NCBI RefSeq assembly: GCF_021155765.1
Contig: NC_060105.1
Location: 17,393,001 to 17,457,000 of the forward strand
Origin: Diprion similis
Taxonomy: Eukaryota > Arthropoda > Insecta > Hymenoptera > Diprionidae
Reading direction: 5' to 3'
DNA: 64,000 nucleotides
The notes beneath the pieces were generated by a model. The model was not told where the DNA came from. It saw only the letters and a list, made by a program, of their open reading frames with translations, and ran no database searches. Position numbers and translations under genes: made by a program. This document shows positions 49,931-61,845 of this stretch, in pieces. Position 1 is the stretch's first letter; each line of letters begins with the position of its first letter.

Positions 49931-50454
49931 CCGGGTCATTTCGAATATGCACACTATAGGACATTCAACACAGGCCTATATAGGTATAAACAATAGCTCG
50001 GAACAAAAGTTGAACGATCAAAACCAGACCAAATTCCCTGTATATTGGAGGGTACGTCACTTAATAGTATATTGTGTAACAAGGGGCGAAAGTTGCGATC
50101 ATCAGCTTTCGTTCCTTGACACACATGATAGTTTTTATAACAAATGCATGAAAAGTGGTCGGGCTTTGCGTGGTAGTTTAAGGTTAGGTTCGCGCAGGCG
50201 CAGTTCACAATTGCTTCACTTTCGTCCCTCGGGAGATCACTTTAATTCCTAGGAAGAAGAAATTGATCATCGCGTTCCGTAAAACCACGCAAAGGCTGAC
50301 CACTTTTCATGCACTTGTTATAAAAACTATCGTGTGTGACAAGGAACGAAAGTTGATGATCGCAACTTGTATGATTGCCGTCCTCGCATTGCAATCACCA
50401 ACTTTCGTCTCTTGTTACACAATATGATATCATCTTGAGTTCAAAATAACCCAG
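49931..50454. mobile_element. Foldback MITE, about 524 bp
   Basis: It begins CCGGGTCATTTCGAA and ends with the complement of CTGGGTTATTTTGAAC. The arms share TATTGTGTAACAAG, CAGCTTTCGTTCCTTG, TAGTTTTTATAACAA and ATGAAAAGTGGTC in inverted order. Confidence 0.7.
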
Positions 50455-52150
50455 TTTATAACTATTTACACTTACAATTAGGGTTAATATATTGCATAAG
50501 CTGATCAATGCCCTTCATCAGATTCACGTAGATTGAATTACAAATGTTAAATGGCTACTTTTTTGAAGTATCAAAGCTGAATTTGGTCATTAAATAAAAC
50601 CATGTAACATTTCGCAATGCATTGCCATCATACAAGGAGTGTGTTCGAAAATGTACCGCAATCATTTCAGGTTAATTTTACTTCTTCAGGTACATTTGAT
50701 TATAGCTTTCGGACCAGGCCCGAGCAGCTTTAGAACACCCTAAGGTAAACTTTTTACGACTCGCAAGTTATGTGAAAAAACAGTGCTCTGATTGCTAGCC
50801 CAAAATTCATAATTGAATGAGCCTTATATCAGTTGTGTAGGTTTTTGACTGTCTCTTTTAATAATTAATTCACAATACTGGCAAAATATTTCAAAACGTA
50901 GCTTCAATTTAAATTTTGATATTGAATAACGAGAAAATAAAGTATTGAAAATTGTGCAAAGCTCCCTAGTTCAGGATAATGGTGTAGTAGTTGTAGTTTT
51001 TACCGACTGAGTAAAATGTTACTATTATCAAAGCCTATGGTATGTAGCACTGATATGAAAAAGCCGCAGTCAGCGCAATTTTACATGCAATGCTTAGCAA
51101 AAATATTTAAAAACTGTTTTGTTTCATGAGAAAGGAAGGCCAGAAAATGTATTCCTACAATAAGTGATAATTCAATAACAGGAATACATTTTTCGGCATT
51201 ATGGTTAAGAAGTCTTTGATAATATTCAAAATAAGTAATTGACTACAGCATCCTTTCAAGGGAGGAATCTAATACTATGTGACCTCTGGTTAAGTTAATC
51301 ATAATTATTACCATGGAGATTGCAGAAGGAGACCCCAAACTCAAATGGGAGAATTGACAAAACTTTTAACAGTAATCGGACACATTAAAAGTTTATTTTT
51401 TATACTACTAGCGTTGCTAGTGTTCCTTTTGCACCAGAGTGTCATTACGGGAGAGGACCTTTTCTATAAGTTTGCTTCTACAAGTGCCGATACTTAGAAA
51501 TTCGTTGCTACAAGCGGCAATTCTACAAGTTCGTGACTTCTGATTCGCTTTGCAAGGTTAGTTTCTACAAGTTGCGGTCCTACAAGTTTGTCTGAAAGGT
51601 TCGTTTTTGTAGGATCGCCACTTGTAAAACCAAACTTGCCCAAGATCAACTAATCGATAATTTTGCAATGTAATTGGTAGAAAGTCTTCAATTCAAATCG
51701 ATGCCTTATAGGTACTCCCTCCGCTGTATTTGGTGCATACAGTACACCAGTGCCATCTTATTTTAGGCAGCTGTGTGTTTACACGGAGTTCGGTCTCTTT
51801 ATGTAACCTCCATAATTATTACAAAGAATTCACTGTAGTGACAGATTGACGTAGCTTATTAAAATATAACAGAATAAAAATTTATAAACACAACAGTATA
51901 AAATAGTCATTTCTTGTTTCATGTATGCATAAAGCCATATTTGCAAATTTAAGTGTTTTTTGATGTATAAAAGGAAAAATTTCATCGAAGATTTGTTCTT
52001 CTGGCTTTTTTTTAGAAAATCATCCAATGCCAAATCGGGCTGTATCATACTCAAACTAGTAGGTACAATCGTTTGATGACAATAATTTGCGTCAATCTTT
52101 ATCAATATTGTTGGATAGCATGAAAATTGAAATTTATATACATCAGATAG
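50455..52150. other. Intergenic 3' of CHMP1B
   Basis: AT-rich sequence. At 51465-51625 the motif CTACAAGT(T/G) occurs five times at irregular 20-40 bp spacing. No exon was found. Confidence 0.4.
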
Positions 52151-52265
52151 TTACTCTCGAAGCCGAGCGAGTCGTTGGGTCAGTTCATCTTGCTCTTGGC
52201 TCACTGCTGTCGAAGTACCAATGGAACCCAACTGTCCAGAAGGCAGTTCCATGTTCAATTCCAGA
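52151..52265 (-). CDS. CHMP1B: CHMP1B exon 3, MIM1
   Basis: After CTTTTCAG it encodes [20 protein letters not shown], then [19 protein letters not shown]. The stop codon is at 52151-52153. Confidence 0.92.
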
Positions 52266-53895
52266 CTGAAAAGTGAAATATTAAATTGTTAACCATTTTG
52301 TAACACTTACGAGATCGACCAATCTACAATGTACTTTTAATCAAAATTGAATTTGGTATCAATCTAGCACTCAAAACACGACTCTGTAATTGCACAAAAA
52401 ATTTTCATTGATCTGAATTAGTGATAAAATTATTTTATAAATGCTATTTTTTTGGTAAAGTGTCAAACAAAAAATTTCTTAAATACCTGTCACAAGGTGA
52501 GAAGCAATAACAACTAATAATTTGTGAAAAACAACTAATTGAATTGAATTAACATAATCTCCATTTTTCGTTAAGTTCTCAGCAAACCATTAGGCTTATT
52601 TGCTAATAAATCTTTACAAGCTTGTCAATTTCTGACAGATTTCAATGAACCTATGCTGAGTATGCCGACTTGAAGGCCACCCAGGCATACGATAACAAAC
52701 TTGAATATAAATATTAAAGCTTGCTGAAAATATTGGCGGTAAAGATAATCTAAAAACTCCTAGAATCGATATTCTTCACAGCCTTAGGAATCAGGATTCT
52801 TCTTGCTTATAAACCAATTTGCCGAATTCATGTAACAGAACATGCAGAATTAGACCTTTTAAAAAGTATATTTTTCAGAATTGAACTTTGGAGTGTCATC
52901 TCAACATTAAAAACACATTTTTAACTATCAACCACTGTTTCAATGGCAATGAAGGTGTAAAATTGCTGAGGATTCACAATGTTAAAAATGATATTGCAAG
53001 AACTTTTTTGTAGCAAATCTGACACCAGTTCTGAAATTTTTGAAAAAAATCATAGCACTGTGCTAAAAACTGAGGAATCAGCGAAATCATTTCTACTGAC
53101 ACATCAAATAACCGAATAAATTTTGTGCAAGATTCAATCTTTACAAATTGAGGTTTAATATTTGCTGGATATCCTTATCCAGCTTAAGGTCCTAATCCAT
53201 AGCAAACTATTTACCCAGCTTCGTCGGCAACTTGCTGCATCAAAGAGTCGACGTCATTTTGTGGTACATTGGTAGTTGTTGTCTGTGACATGGCATTTTC
53301 CATGTAAGAGCTCTGAACATCCAGATCTTCAAACTGGCTTTCAAATTTGTCCATTAGACCTGAAATTTTCTCTAGGTTCATCGATTTCATAGCGGCATCC
53401 ATCGCTTTAACCACACCAGCCATTGACTGTGTAACTTTTCTTGTTGTCAGGGCAGTTTGTACTCTGCTTGCGACTGCGTCAACACGAGCACTCATTCTAA
53501 GATAATTCAAGGCTTGATTCTTTTGTCGAATGGCATTTTCAGCATGGATTCGGGCCCCTTCCATGTTACCCTTCTGAATAGCCTTTTTGACCTTGGCCTT
53601 CTCCATCTTTTCTTCTTTTTCGCATTTTTTGGAATTTCTTTCCAGTTCCTTCACTGCAAACTTGAGATTAAATAAATTCTCTAATCACGTTATTAAGGAA
53701 AATCTGAGGTTAGGTTCTACTAATCAAGTAACAACACTGTAAGCAATGACCAATAGTGATAATGATGGTTTCAATTCGTTCTGTGACCTATGAAAGCGTA
53801 ATAACTATTAAGTTCAGTAATTAAACCAGTAGATATCATAATCAGTAGAGTAATAACTGAACTAAAAGGATACTTTCCATCTGAGAGACGGACAT
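52151..53895 (-). CDS. CHMP1B: Charged multivesicular body protein 1B (ESCRT-III)
   Basis: Three exons, complement(53874..53895, 53215..53680, 52151..52265), join in phases 1 and 2 to give 200 residues, against 199 in human CHMP1B. The protein is an ESCRT-III subunit that polymerises on endosomal and other membranes and recruits MIT-domain partners such as Vps4 and spastin. It shows [20 protein letters not shown] (basic helix 1), [56 protein letters not shown], and a C-terminal MIM1 helix [12 protein letters not shown]. The start Met gives MSVSQMEKNLFNL, the family's usual N terminus. The first exon codes only seven residues and was assigned from splice phase. It is divergent from IST1, its co-polymer partner. 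Confidence 0.95.
53215..53680 (-). CDS. CHMP1B: CHMP1B exon 2
   Basis: Acceptor GTGATTAG before 53680 and donor GCTGG|GTAAAT. It carries the ESCRT-III core helices. Confidence 0.95.
53874..53895 (-). CDS. CHMP1B: CHMP1B exon 1 (MSVSQME)
   Basis: Twenty-two coding bases ending ATGGAAA|GTATCC. They join AG|AATTTATTT to make the conserved MEKNLFNLKF. Confidence 0.8.
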
Positions 53896-54285
53896 AGCTG
53901 ATTGTTCGGCCCCCGTTGTGACTAATTCACAGATAACCTCCAAAAAATAATAGTATGTACGATGGAATGTTGATGCTTGTAGCTGCTGCAAATTGCCAGC
54001 TGATTATAAAGAAAAAAATAGAAATTAGGGACTGCTAGTCTGAATTAGAAAGTTTCACCAGAGCCTAATGGAGACTTTACTATCCTACGCGTATTATTTA
54101 CTTTGCTGACAATCACTGACAATTCACCAAATGTCAGAGGAAAGAATGACGTCACCTCAATGGACTTGTTAAAGAAATTACTCATTGCTATTTTATCCTT
54201 GTGCTATTTACGAACTATGCATTAATGCCATAGACGTAAAAGGATAGTAAGAAGGGCGGCCTGCGGCTCTGAACCACACATAAAG

Positions 54286-54397
54286 GGTGCGTTCCTAAAT
54301 TAGCCTTTCGGCGCTAAAAACTCCCTAGGACAGAGGCAGACAGACCAGCCACGAATTCTGCAGTGCAAAAGAGATAAAAAATTGTTGACAGCACTGG
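54286..54397 (-). mobile_element. Truncated MITE, relative of 48311-48439
   Basis: It begins GGTGCGTTCCTAAATTAGCC and contains GCAAAAGAGATAAAAAATTG and GACAGC like the complement of the element at 48311-48439, but it lacks the last 30 bases. It runs straight into a second element. Confidence 0.6.
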
Positions 54398-54865
54398 GGT
54401 GCGTTCTGCAACTTTTACCCGAGTAGAGTAGAGTAAGAGTTACCTCTGAGTAGGGTTTGAGCTATCGTTGATTATGAACGACCAAAGTCTTCCGGGTTAA
54501 ATTGGTGACACGTTAAGTGCGGGCAAAACGAGCAGTTAGTTTTGTATCCGCAGCAATCGCTGCTCAAGCTACTAACTATCGATCTATATGCAAGAAAAAC
54601 AAAGAACTGTTTTTTTTTTTAATATTTTTATGACTTGAATATGATAAACATAGAACATAGAACGTATGAGGATGTTTCGGAAAATCTAGTAATACGCTAA
54701 TGCGCATGGCGAGTAACTTCTACTCACCTTCTCGACGTGGGTAGAAAAAGTTGACTCAGGAGAGTTTGTGAATGCCGCAACGTAAGTCAACTCGGTGTTT
54801 CTGAACGCCGCGAGTTGACTATGGTTGACTATAGTTAACTCGAGTAAGGTTTCAGAACGCACACC
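54398..54865. mobile_element. MITE with GGTG(T)GCGTTCTG ends
   Basis: GGTGCGTTCTGCAAC..ACTCGAG-like sequence at the left is mirrored by the complement of GGTGTGCGTTCTGAAACC at the right. GAGTTGACT/AGTTAACT blocks lie inside. It sits in the shared promoter region of CHMP1B and IST1. Confidence 0.5.
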
Positions 54866-54924
54866 TGGAAGCTGGGAACTAATATTTGAACCATGGATTC
54901 CTATGTCCATGATCCGAACCCACT

Positions 54925-54985
54925 TGTATGTATGTATGTCACTCGTATGTATGTATGTACAATACATACATACATACATACATAC
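54925..54985. repeat. TATG/CATA tetranucleotide microsatellite
   Basis: TATG repeats turn into ATAC/CATA repeats after GTACAA, so the tract is also a palindrome. Confidence 0.85.
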
Positions 54986-55300
54986 TAGGCTTAGATACTA
55001 GCATGAAGTAACTAGGCAAGCGAGGCCCCTGGCGGATTTCCGTCATACTATTCTAACTTCAGTCAACGCCTTCCGTGGACACTGATAAATACATGTGTGA
55101 GTGAGTGGAAATCACTGGAAATATATATAATCATGGCGTAATTTCATAAATTGTAGAGTGGGATCTGTCAGTTGTGAATACGATAAGAAATTAGTCATCC
55201 TTCGGCGACTGGAGATAGTCATCTGAACGAAGGGAAAAAAGCTTGGGTGAAAATAGGAAGAACTTAATTCTAGAGTAATACGTCTCAAATATCAATCGAC

Positions 55301-55569
55301 ATGTTTTCGAGCGGTCCTAACTACACAAAATTGAAGACGAACTTGAGATTGGCGATAAATAGATTAAAACTATTGGAAAAGAAAAAAACGGAATTAGCTC
55401 AAAAGGCCAGAAAAGAAATAGCCGATTATATTGGAGCTGGCAAAGTTGAGAGGGCTAAAATAAGAGTCGAACATATTATTAGGGAAGATTATATGGTCGA
55501 GGCTATGGAATTACTTGAAATGTATTGCGATCTACTTCTGGCTCGCTTCGGTCTCATCCAGCAAATGAA
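55301..55569 (+). CDS. IST1: IST1 exon 1
   Basis: Starts ATGTTTTCGAGCGG and ends CAAATGAA|GTAAGT, phase 2. It holds the first helices of the ESCRT-III-like core. Confidence 0.95.
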
Positions 55570-58500
55570 GTAAGTCATATTGTCATCCAAATTAGCCATG
55601 TCCAGTTTTTAATCTAAGATATGCTGAAACTAACTATTCTTATAGGAACAGTGTGCAAAGTTTTTGAATAGATATAACTGCGGTTGTACACTGCTAATTA
55701 TGTTGTCAACTATCTTCTTATATCAGCACAAGTACCACGTACACTAAAGTTCAATAATGCATCAATAGAAAACCTAACTTTCATCCAGAAAACCTCACGC
55801 AACGTGGCTTGATATAGAAATCAGTATCATCTACCATCATTTGTTTCAAATGTAAGAATGACTTTTCAAATGAATGTCTAGAAATGAAACGAAGACTTTC
55901 TAGACTTAGAGATCTAGTAAAACTCAAATTTTCGTTCTCGGAATGATTACAATAATTTCTCTTATTATATTTCCTTTCGAAGAAAAAAAAGAACAAGAAG
56001 TTGAAAAAATATGAGGTTCGAGTTAGTAACGTTATTGTAACGATGCGTGTTTAGGAAAAATTGTTACTTCCCACCTTTAGTATTGTCTGAAATTTAGTAA
56101 ACCACAATAAACAAAATTTATTCATATTTTGAAAAACCAACTCATTGAAAGTCATTCTAAAATTGAACAATATTGAAGATTTCCCTGATGTTTCGTAACC
56201 ATAACATTACTAACTTCAATTTCGTGAAGAAATTGAATCACTAATTACTTTCGTAATGTGTAACTTAAAAAACACTAATTATTAATTATTTTTATGTAAC
56301 ACTAGTATGGACAACACAATTATTTTTGCCTGAGTTCCGTACGTAAAGTAATCGTTTTTGCAATAGTACAAAAAAGAGCATCAGAATACGTAAAAGTGCA
56401 TTTTTACATCCTAGTACTTAAAAGTGCTCTATTTTCTACTCCGCTATTAAAAAAAATTCTGAACCACACTATTGTTACGTAAAGTATTGTGTGCAACGTA
56501 GAGGCAATTCTGTGTTGCCTCGTGCATTTGTAATATTCTTATTCTAACAATATTCTACTCATATTGTAAACTTATGATCGGCTTACAAAGACCTAATTTG
56601 CTTCCTCGATTGATGCACGATCTACTATTACAATGCGAATGGAAGAAAATACAATTACCAATCACAAAAGTATAACAGAAGTAATGTGTAATAAAATTTT
56701 TCTCGATTACAATTTTCACACCATGGAAAAGTATTAATCATTCTGTCCAGAAATCTAGATGAAGGGTTGGCGGAGGCGATATCAACGATTATCTGGGCAG
56801 CCCCTCGAATTCAAACCGATGTCCAAGAGATTAAAGTAATAGCAGATATTTTGACAGCCAAGTACGGACGTCAGTACACCGACGCTTGCCGGGAAGAAGC
56901 GGTGCAGTCGATATCAGAGAAATTGAAACACAAACTGAGCGTACAATCACCGTCAAAACTGTTGGTAGAAAAATACTTGATTGAAATTGCCAACAATTAC
57001 AATGTCACGTACGAACCAGATCCTCAGGTCATGGCCGAAGCACAAGACGCTCTTTTAATCGACATAGGAAACAATGCGGGCGAATTGCCCAACAACTTAG
57101 ATTTAGCTTCAGGAGGCTACCATCCACCGCAACCTGTTGGCTTCGTGGGATATCCTCAACCACCAATTTTGCCCAATCCTGAGGGTATCAACAACCCATT
57201 GGTGTGTTTTTCGGTTTTTAACCGACCTATTTTTGTTTTCTATTAGTCCGTCTCGTAGTGCAGTTAAGGTGCCGCTAAGTGGCTTGTCATATTATATTTC
57301 GTGACGTCATAAGCACCACAGCACTTCTTGATGTCGAACGTCGAATTAAATGACTTGACACTGAGTGATTCGATTGGTTGGATTTAACGGCATAAGCCAA
57401 CAAAATCACTTGGTGTCGTGTTGTGTCAGAAAATTGGCGTAAAAGGAAAGTGGCCGTCGTGAACGGGCTCCTGACACCTAAAAATTTTCTCATTATAGTT
57501 CGCCATATTTATGGAAAGCTAACCGATGGAATACGTTTTTCCGGATTACGTGCTGCTTTTATACATCCCTAACTCTCTGTCGGAAGTGAAAGAAATTCTG
57601 AAATCGTAGAAGCGGTGAATATTCAACAAGTCGGTCATTTAAATCGTCCATGTTTCATGTGATATGATTTTAGTTATTCATCATTATTCATAATAAACAA
57701 CATTATCAGCGATCTACGTTGGCAATAACGGAGTTATTCAAGCTACAATTTAAAAATTTTCCTAGTCAGATTCGTATCTCCGTTCTCGTACACTTTAATG
57801 CGGAAATTCTCCCGCTTGTGACGTCCCGAAATATATATATGATAAGCCAGTTCAGTGGCGTCTTAAGATCATTTTTCTTTAAACTCACTTTTTTATCCCT
57901 ATTCAGCAAGAAGTCACTTTTTTCATTTATATCACAATTATCTAGTTGCTTTTTCTTTTAGTACCCATATCCTCTCTATTGGGGTTGAGCGAAAATACAA
58001 AAATTTTGAAAATCGATATGGCTGGATGTAAAAAAGTTGTGGGTACGCGTGTAAGTACAAAAAATTCTTTGCCACACCCAAAAAGTTGGAATCTTCAGCT
58101 CTGAAGTAAGCTTTGAGGTTTCAGTTTTATCCATCAATCCATAATTCATGCTTTTCCTGTACACCTACGCACGATCATTATGTTCACTTCTATTGAATCA
58201 AATTGAGATATTCTGAACTGGAATTCATGTCATTCTCGTTCACTATATATAGTAGATTCCTATTGCCTAGGCACCAAGTCACTGACTGACTAACTTCGTG
58301 AGTTAGTCAGTGACTAAGTGTTAGAAATATAATGAAAAACTTGAAGTAGTGACTTATTCGTCACCCTGTACGATGTAGAGAATGTCTGAGATTCACCAGT
58401 TTCTTGAAAAAGCCTGAAACGAAAAATAATTATTTCTCAATTCTCTAATCCTTAAAAACACCTTCTCGATGGTTTAAAATTAAAAAATACGGCCCCTTTT

Positions 58501-61002
58501 AACGAGAGCTCACAAAACGTATCATATCGAATAAACCAGAAATAAATACAAATCAGAAAGGAGTACAGAAGAAATCGAAGCAAAGAAAGAAATGAAACAA
58601 CTCCGCTTGTAACGGATTCAAGTCCGAACCCGAAAAGAGGAAGATATCATTTCGAAGCACTATAACTGCGTGTTTCTATAGGCTTCTCAATATGATGAAG
58701 AAGAATCAGATGAATTCCAGTTCATTTCAGAATATTTCAATTTAATGTAACAGAAGTTGACGTAATGATCATGCATACGTGCATAACTACAGAATAAGCA
58801 TGAACTTTTGATTGATCGATAAAACCGAAACTTTAAAGCTTCTTCCAGAGCTCAAGATCTCAACTTTCAGGCTGTTGAAGAGTACATTTCGTAAAAAGTA
58901 TGGATATAGTTTTTAACAAGATATGAGATTTACAGCATAAGCCAAAGACAAGTGCTGTGGCACGCGAATCAAAAAACCTTATCCGTACGGGTTTCGATCC
59001 CTAATTTTTATCACAAAAGCTAAGAAATCGCAGCAAATTTGGGATTACAGCGTTGAAAAAGAATTTTCTTTACTTACACGTGTTCCCACAATCTTCCCAC
59101 ACCTGACCGTATCGATATTAAAAAATTATGCATTTTCCCTCCACCCTTCTGGACAAACAGTCAATATGGTAGGTGTGAACCATGTACTCAGAAATTACAC
59201 TTATAAATTTTCGACTAGGAGACTGCTTCAAGCCCTAAGTTAGACTAATTCTTTAGCTCCTTTATACTTTGCGGCCTCTATTAAATACAAGCAATGGAAT
59301 TTTGTTGAAAATTATTAATTGATGCTGCTTAATCCTTAACTTTAAACTTTTTAAAGCGGTTCTGTAATATTTTTTTTTTTTTAGATTTCAATAATCAAAA
59401 TAGTACTAAAATCATCTGGCAAAATCGAAATTTATAGTGACTAATTAACTAACATTTGACTCGATTGATAATATTATATAGTATTGACTTTCAAGTGAAA
59501 CACTTTTATTTCAATCAAATGTAAAATGTGAAAAACTTATGCTCTAATGATATTCAGATGAAGATTATTTTCTAGTAACCACCAAAATTTCAAAATTTGC
59601 CTATTTGACAAATTAGGAAACGATTTTTTTATTCCAATTGCTCATGAATGAAATTTTATCTTTTCTAATGTAATCAATTTATTACAGATGTTAATCGACT
59701 CCTTGTACGAATACTATTTCATGACTGAATTTTTCAGAATAATAACAATAATCTTCTTCAGTCACGCATGTCCAAACGGGTGTTTTGTATTCTGGTTTTG
59801 TCTGCTTAGGTAAATCACAACGATAATCCTCCAGCAGGATTCATAGCTCCTGTGGCCCCACCTGTAACAGACAAGGATCAAAACACAGCGTTCAATCCAG
59901 CTGCCTTCTCTTACAACATCCCTCTGGATAACAGCAATAAACATGAACCGAGTGTAAGCAAACTTACATTGAGCAACTTTATTCTACCAACCGAGCAGTA
60001 CGTCAGCAGCAACAGTTTTGTGCTTAAAATCTACTTGACTAAATTAGGAATAGAGTATTTTGAACTCTTTCTCGATGTTCCAAGCCCTTTGGAATACGGA
60101 TGTATATCAAGGTGGTTCTTAAAAAGGACATTTTTGGATTTCGACTGGCTTATCCTTCAAATTGGCTCCAAAGAATTCAAGAATAATTCCCTAATTGTTC
60201 AGATTCGTAATCAGCGATCTAAAATATTAATTCTGGCAATAAAACAATCATGAACAATATGAACTTGCTCTTTTTGTACAACAATATTCTTGACAAAAAA
60301 CTACAGGTTCTGACAAAGTTGAATTTTTTGGATATTGTTCAAGATCATCGAAAGATATGATTACTTAATGTCGGATCTGAACTACAACTTGCTTACAAGT
60401 TTTACTGCTGTTGAGTTAATTTACTTCAGTAAAATATGAATGCGCAATAAAAATAATCTTCCAGTGATATTATATCTTTTTTCACATAATAAAAATAAAT
60501 TTATTATGTTCATAGAACGACGATCTGCCTCCTCCGTACGGATCGTTCCCACCAGATTTAAATAAGCAGGTGAGCCTATCCAATTTGTGTACGAGGTATT
60601 GTAATTAAATACAAATACAGATAAGATATTTTCTTGAAACATACTAAAAAAACTTCGTCGGATTCATTGGTTTTGTAACTTGCCGTACCAGGTATACATA
60701 AAGTACAACAAATGGAAAACACCACAAACGTAGAAGCTAAAATGCATAATGCATTTAGTGTGAATATGGTGTAAATTTTCGTTTTCGCCTCGATAATTTC
60801 TAGCATTTATTATTGTTATTATTTTTAGTCTAATCAGAAACCAAAACCTCAACCACGGTCAAAGATGCCAATGAACGACTTTAAACTACCTGATTTACCA
60901 GCTGTTCCAACGGAGAACGAGCAACCTCCAGGTTCCTCTAACGATGACATAGATTTTGATGATTTAACGAAGAGGTTTGAAGAATTGAAAAAAAGAAAGT
61001 AG
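55301..61002 (+). CDS. IST1: IST1 homologue, ESCRT-III-associated factor
   Basis: Five exons, 55301..55569, 56751..57201, 59810..59953, 60516..60569 and 60829..61002, join in phases 2, 0, 0 and 0 to give 363 residues (human IST1: 364). The product is an ESCRT-III-like protein that modulates Vps4, co-assembles with CHMP1B, and works in endosomal tubule scission and cytokinesis. It shows INRLKLLEKKKTELAQKARK, RVEHIIREDYMVEAMELLEM, AEAISTIIWAAPR, VEKYLIEIANNYNVTYEPDP, a proline/asparagine-rich linker, and the C-terminal MIM element DDIDFDDLTKRFEELKKRK. It is intact with no internal stop. Intron 2 holds a 550-bp dispersed repeat. Confidence 0.95.
56751..57201 (+). CDS. IST1: IST1 exon 2
   Basis: After CTGTCCAG it encodes MK-NLDEGLAEAISTIIWAAP and the rest of the core. 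The donor TTG|GTGTGT is the weakest splice site of the gene. Confidence 0.92.
57255..57825 (+). repeat. 550-bp dispersed repeat, copy 2
   Basis: It is in IST1 intron 2, collinear with 3390-3955. It keeps GTAAAAGGAAAGTGGCC and TTATTCATCATTATTCATAA. The two copies differ at perhaps one base in six by eye. Confidence 0.65.
58272..58320. repeat. Short hairpin in IST1 intron 2
   Basis: ACTGACTAAC, a 4-base loop-side TTCGTGA stretch, then GTTAGTCAGT. Outside this the arms continue with a 4-bp GACT slip. Confidence 0.6.
59810..59953 (+). CDS. IST1: IST1 exon 3
   Basis: Forty-eight codons between TGCTTAG and GAGT|GTAAGC, encoding the linker VNHNDNPPAGFIAPVAPPVT and onward to HEPS. It was assigned by phase and composition. 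Confidence 0.8.
60516..60569 (+). CDS. IST1: IST1 exon 4
   Basis: Eighteen codons, NDDLPPPYGSFPPDLNKQ, between TTCATAG and CAG|GTGAGC. It is a proline-rich linker. Confidence 0.8.
60829..61002 (+). CDS. IST1: IST1 exon 5, MIM motif and stop
   Basis: After ATTTTTAG it encodes SNQKPKPQPRSKMPMNDFKL and ends DFDDLTKRFEELKKRK-stop, the conserved MIT-interacting tail. Confidence 0.93.
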   Translation, partial: SNQKPKPQPRSKMPMNDFKLPDLPAVPTENEQPPGSSNDDIDFDDLTKRFEELKKRK

Positions 61003-61421
61003 CTGAACGAAGACGTGAATTTAGAGGGTGGAGAAAAGTATTTATCAGCATACGGCAGTAAATTGCCTGTTTTAAAAAAAACTCACTTATTTATACATCA
61101 TGTGAACATATTTATTCAAAGATTAAGATACAGTTATTTTGCAAAAACTTTTACTCCCAAAGAAAATCTGAATTTTCATTTAAAGCGCTATAACGATTAC
61201 AAATTGTGCAACTATTGCTTTTATTTTTTCATAAAAAGAAGGAATATAATAAAATATAAAAAAGCAAAATTATTACTCTACGATTATGAAGTTTTTACAT
61301 GTGACGTTTGGAGAGTCAATTTAGTAGCATGTAGAACACCCAGATCCCATAAACTTTACACACCAGCATCGATAAATATTAATACTTCGAAATCCAAGTT
61401 TTAGTTTCAAATTCCAATAAA
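61003..61421 (+). other. IST1: IST1 3' UTR with AATAAA signal
   Basis: The first plausible poly(A) signal, AATAAA, is at 61416-61421, 414 bases after the stop. A 129-codon frame at 61015-61404 lies wholly within this stretch. Its lysine, tyrosine and phenylalanine-rich composition is what AT-rich UTR sequence would give. Confidence 0.5.
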
Positions 61422-61654
61422 ACCAATTCCAAATCATTAATATTCCATGCAATGTATAAATACTAGTTAAAAAAATTTCTCAAACTTATCAAACCAATTT
61501 TTTACCATAGTTAAGCCATTCGGCGAGTGCTTGATATTTTATGAATGTTACTATATGATTAAACATTTTATTAATAATAAACATTCATTTGTAATGTGAA
61601 TATCTTACATCAGAGCTCTATAAAATATTGTGCGCTAAATTATTATATACATGC

Positions 61655-61845
61655 TACGATAGGGAAAACTGCAGAAACCCTTGCCCTCAAACCTCAGTTT
61701 GCCGCTTTGGTATCTGATCGACGTAACCTGTTACAATTTGTGCGAATTGCCGCTCAGGTCTTCACCGACATGCTGGGGGTTTGAGCTCAGGTCCTCGTAG
61801 TCTCACACTCTATGTGTAACGCTACTATGGTCGGTATATACATAC
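61655..61845 (-). mobile_element. Candidate tRNA-derived SINE fragment
   Basis: On the minus strand TAGTAGCGTTACACATAGAG resembles a tRNA A box region, and CTGAGCTCAAACCCC, 30 bases on, resembles a B box. No poly(A) tail or target duplication was seen. Confidence 0.35.

Larger units (their letters stand above)
53896..55300. promoter_or_regulatory. Divergent intergenic region between CHMP1B and IST1
   Basis: 1405 bases separate the two start codons and must hold both promoters. About 580 of them (54286-54865) are transposon-derived and another 60 are microsatellite, so the ancestral spacing was probably shorter. No clear TATA box or initiator was identified. Confidence 0.5.

Noticed and set aside
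57287..57493. 68-codon minus-strand frame in IST1 intron 2
   Set aside because: It falls in the 550-bp dispersed repeat, and the other copy does not preserve the frame.
61015..61404. 129-codon frame after IST1
   Set aside because: It lies inside the IST1 3' UTR before the poly(A) signal, and its composition is that of AT-rich noncoding DNA.
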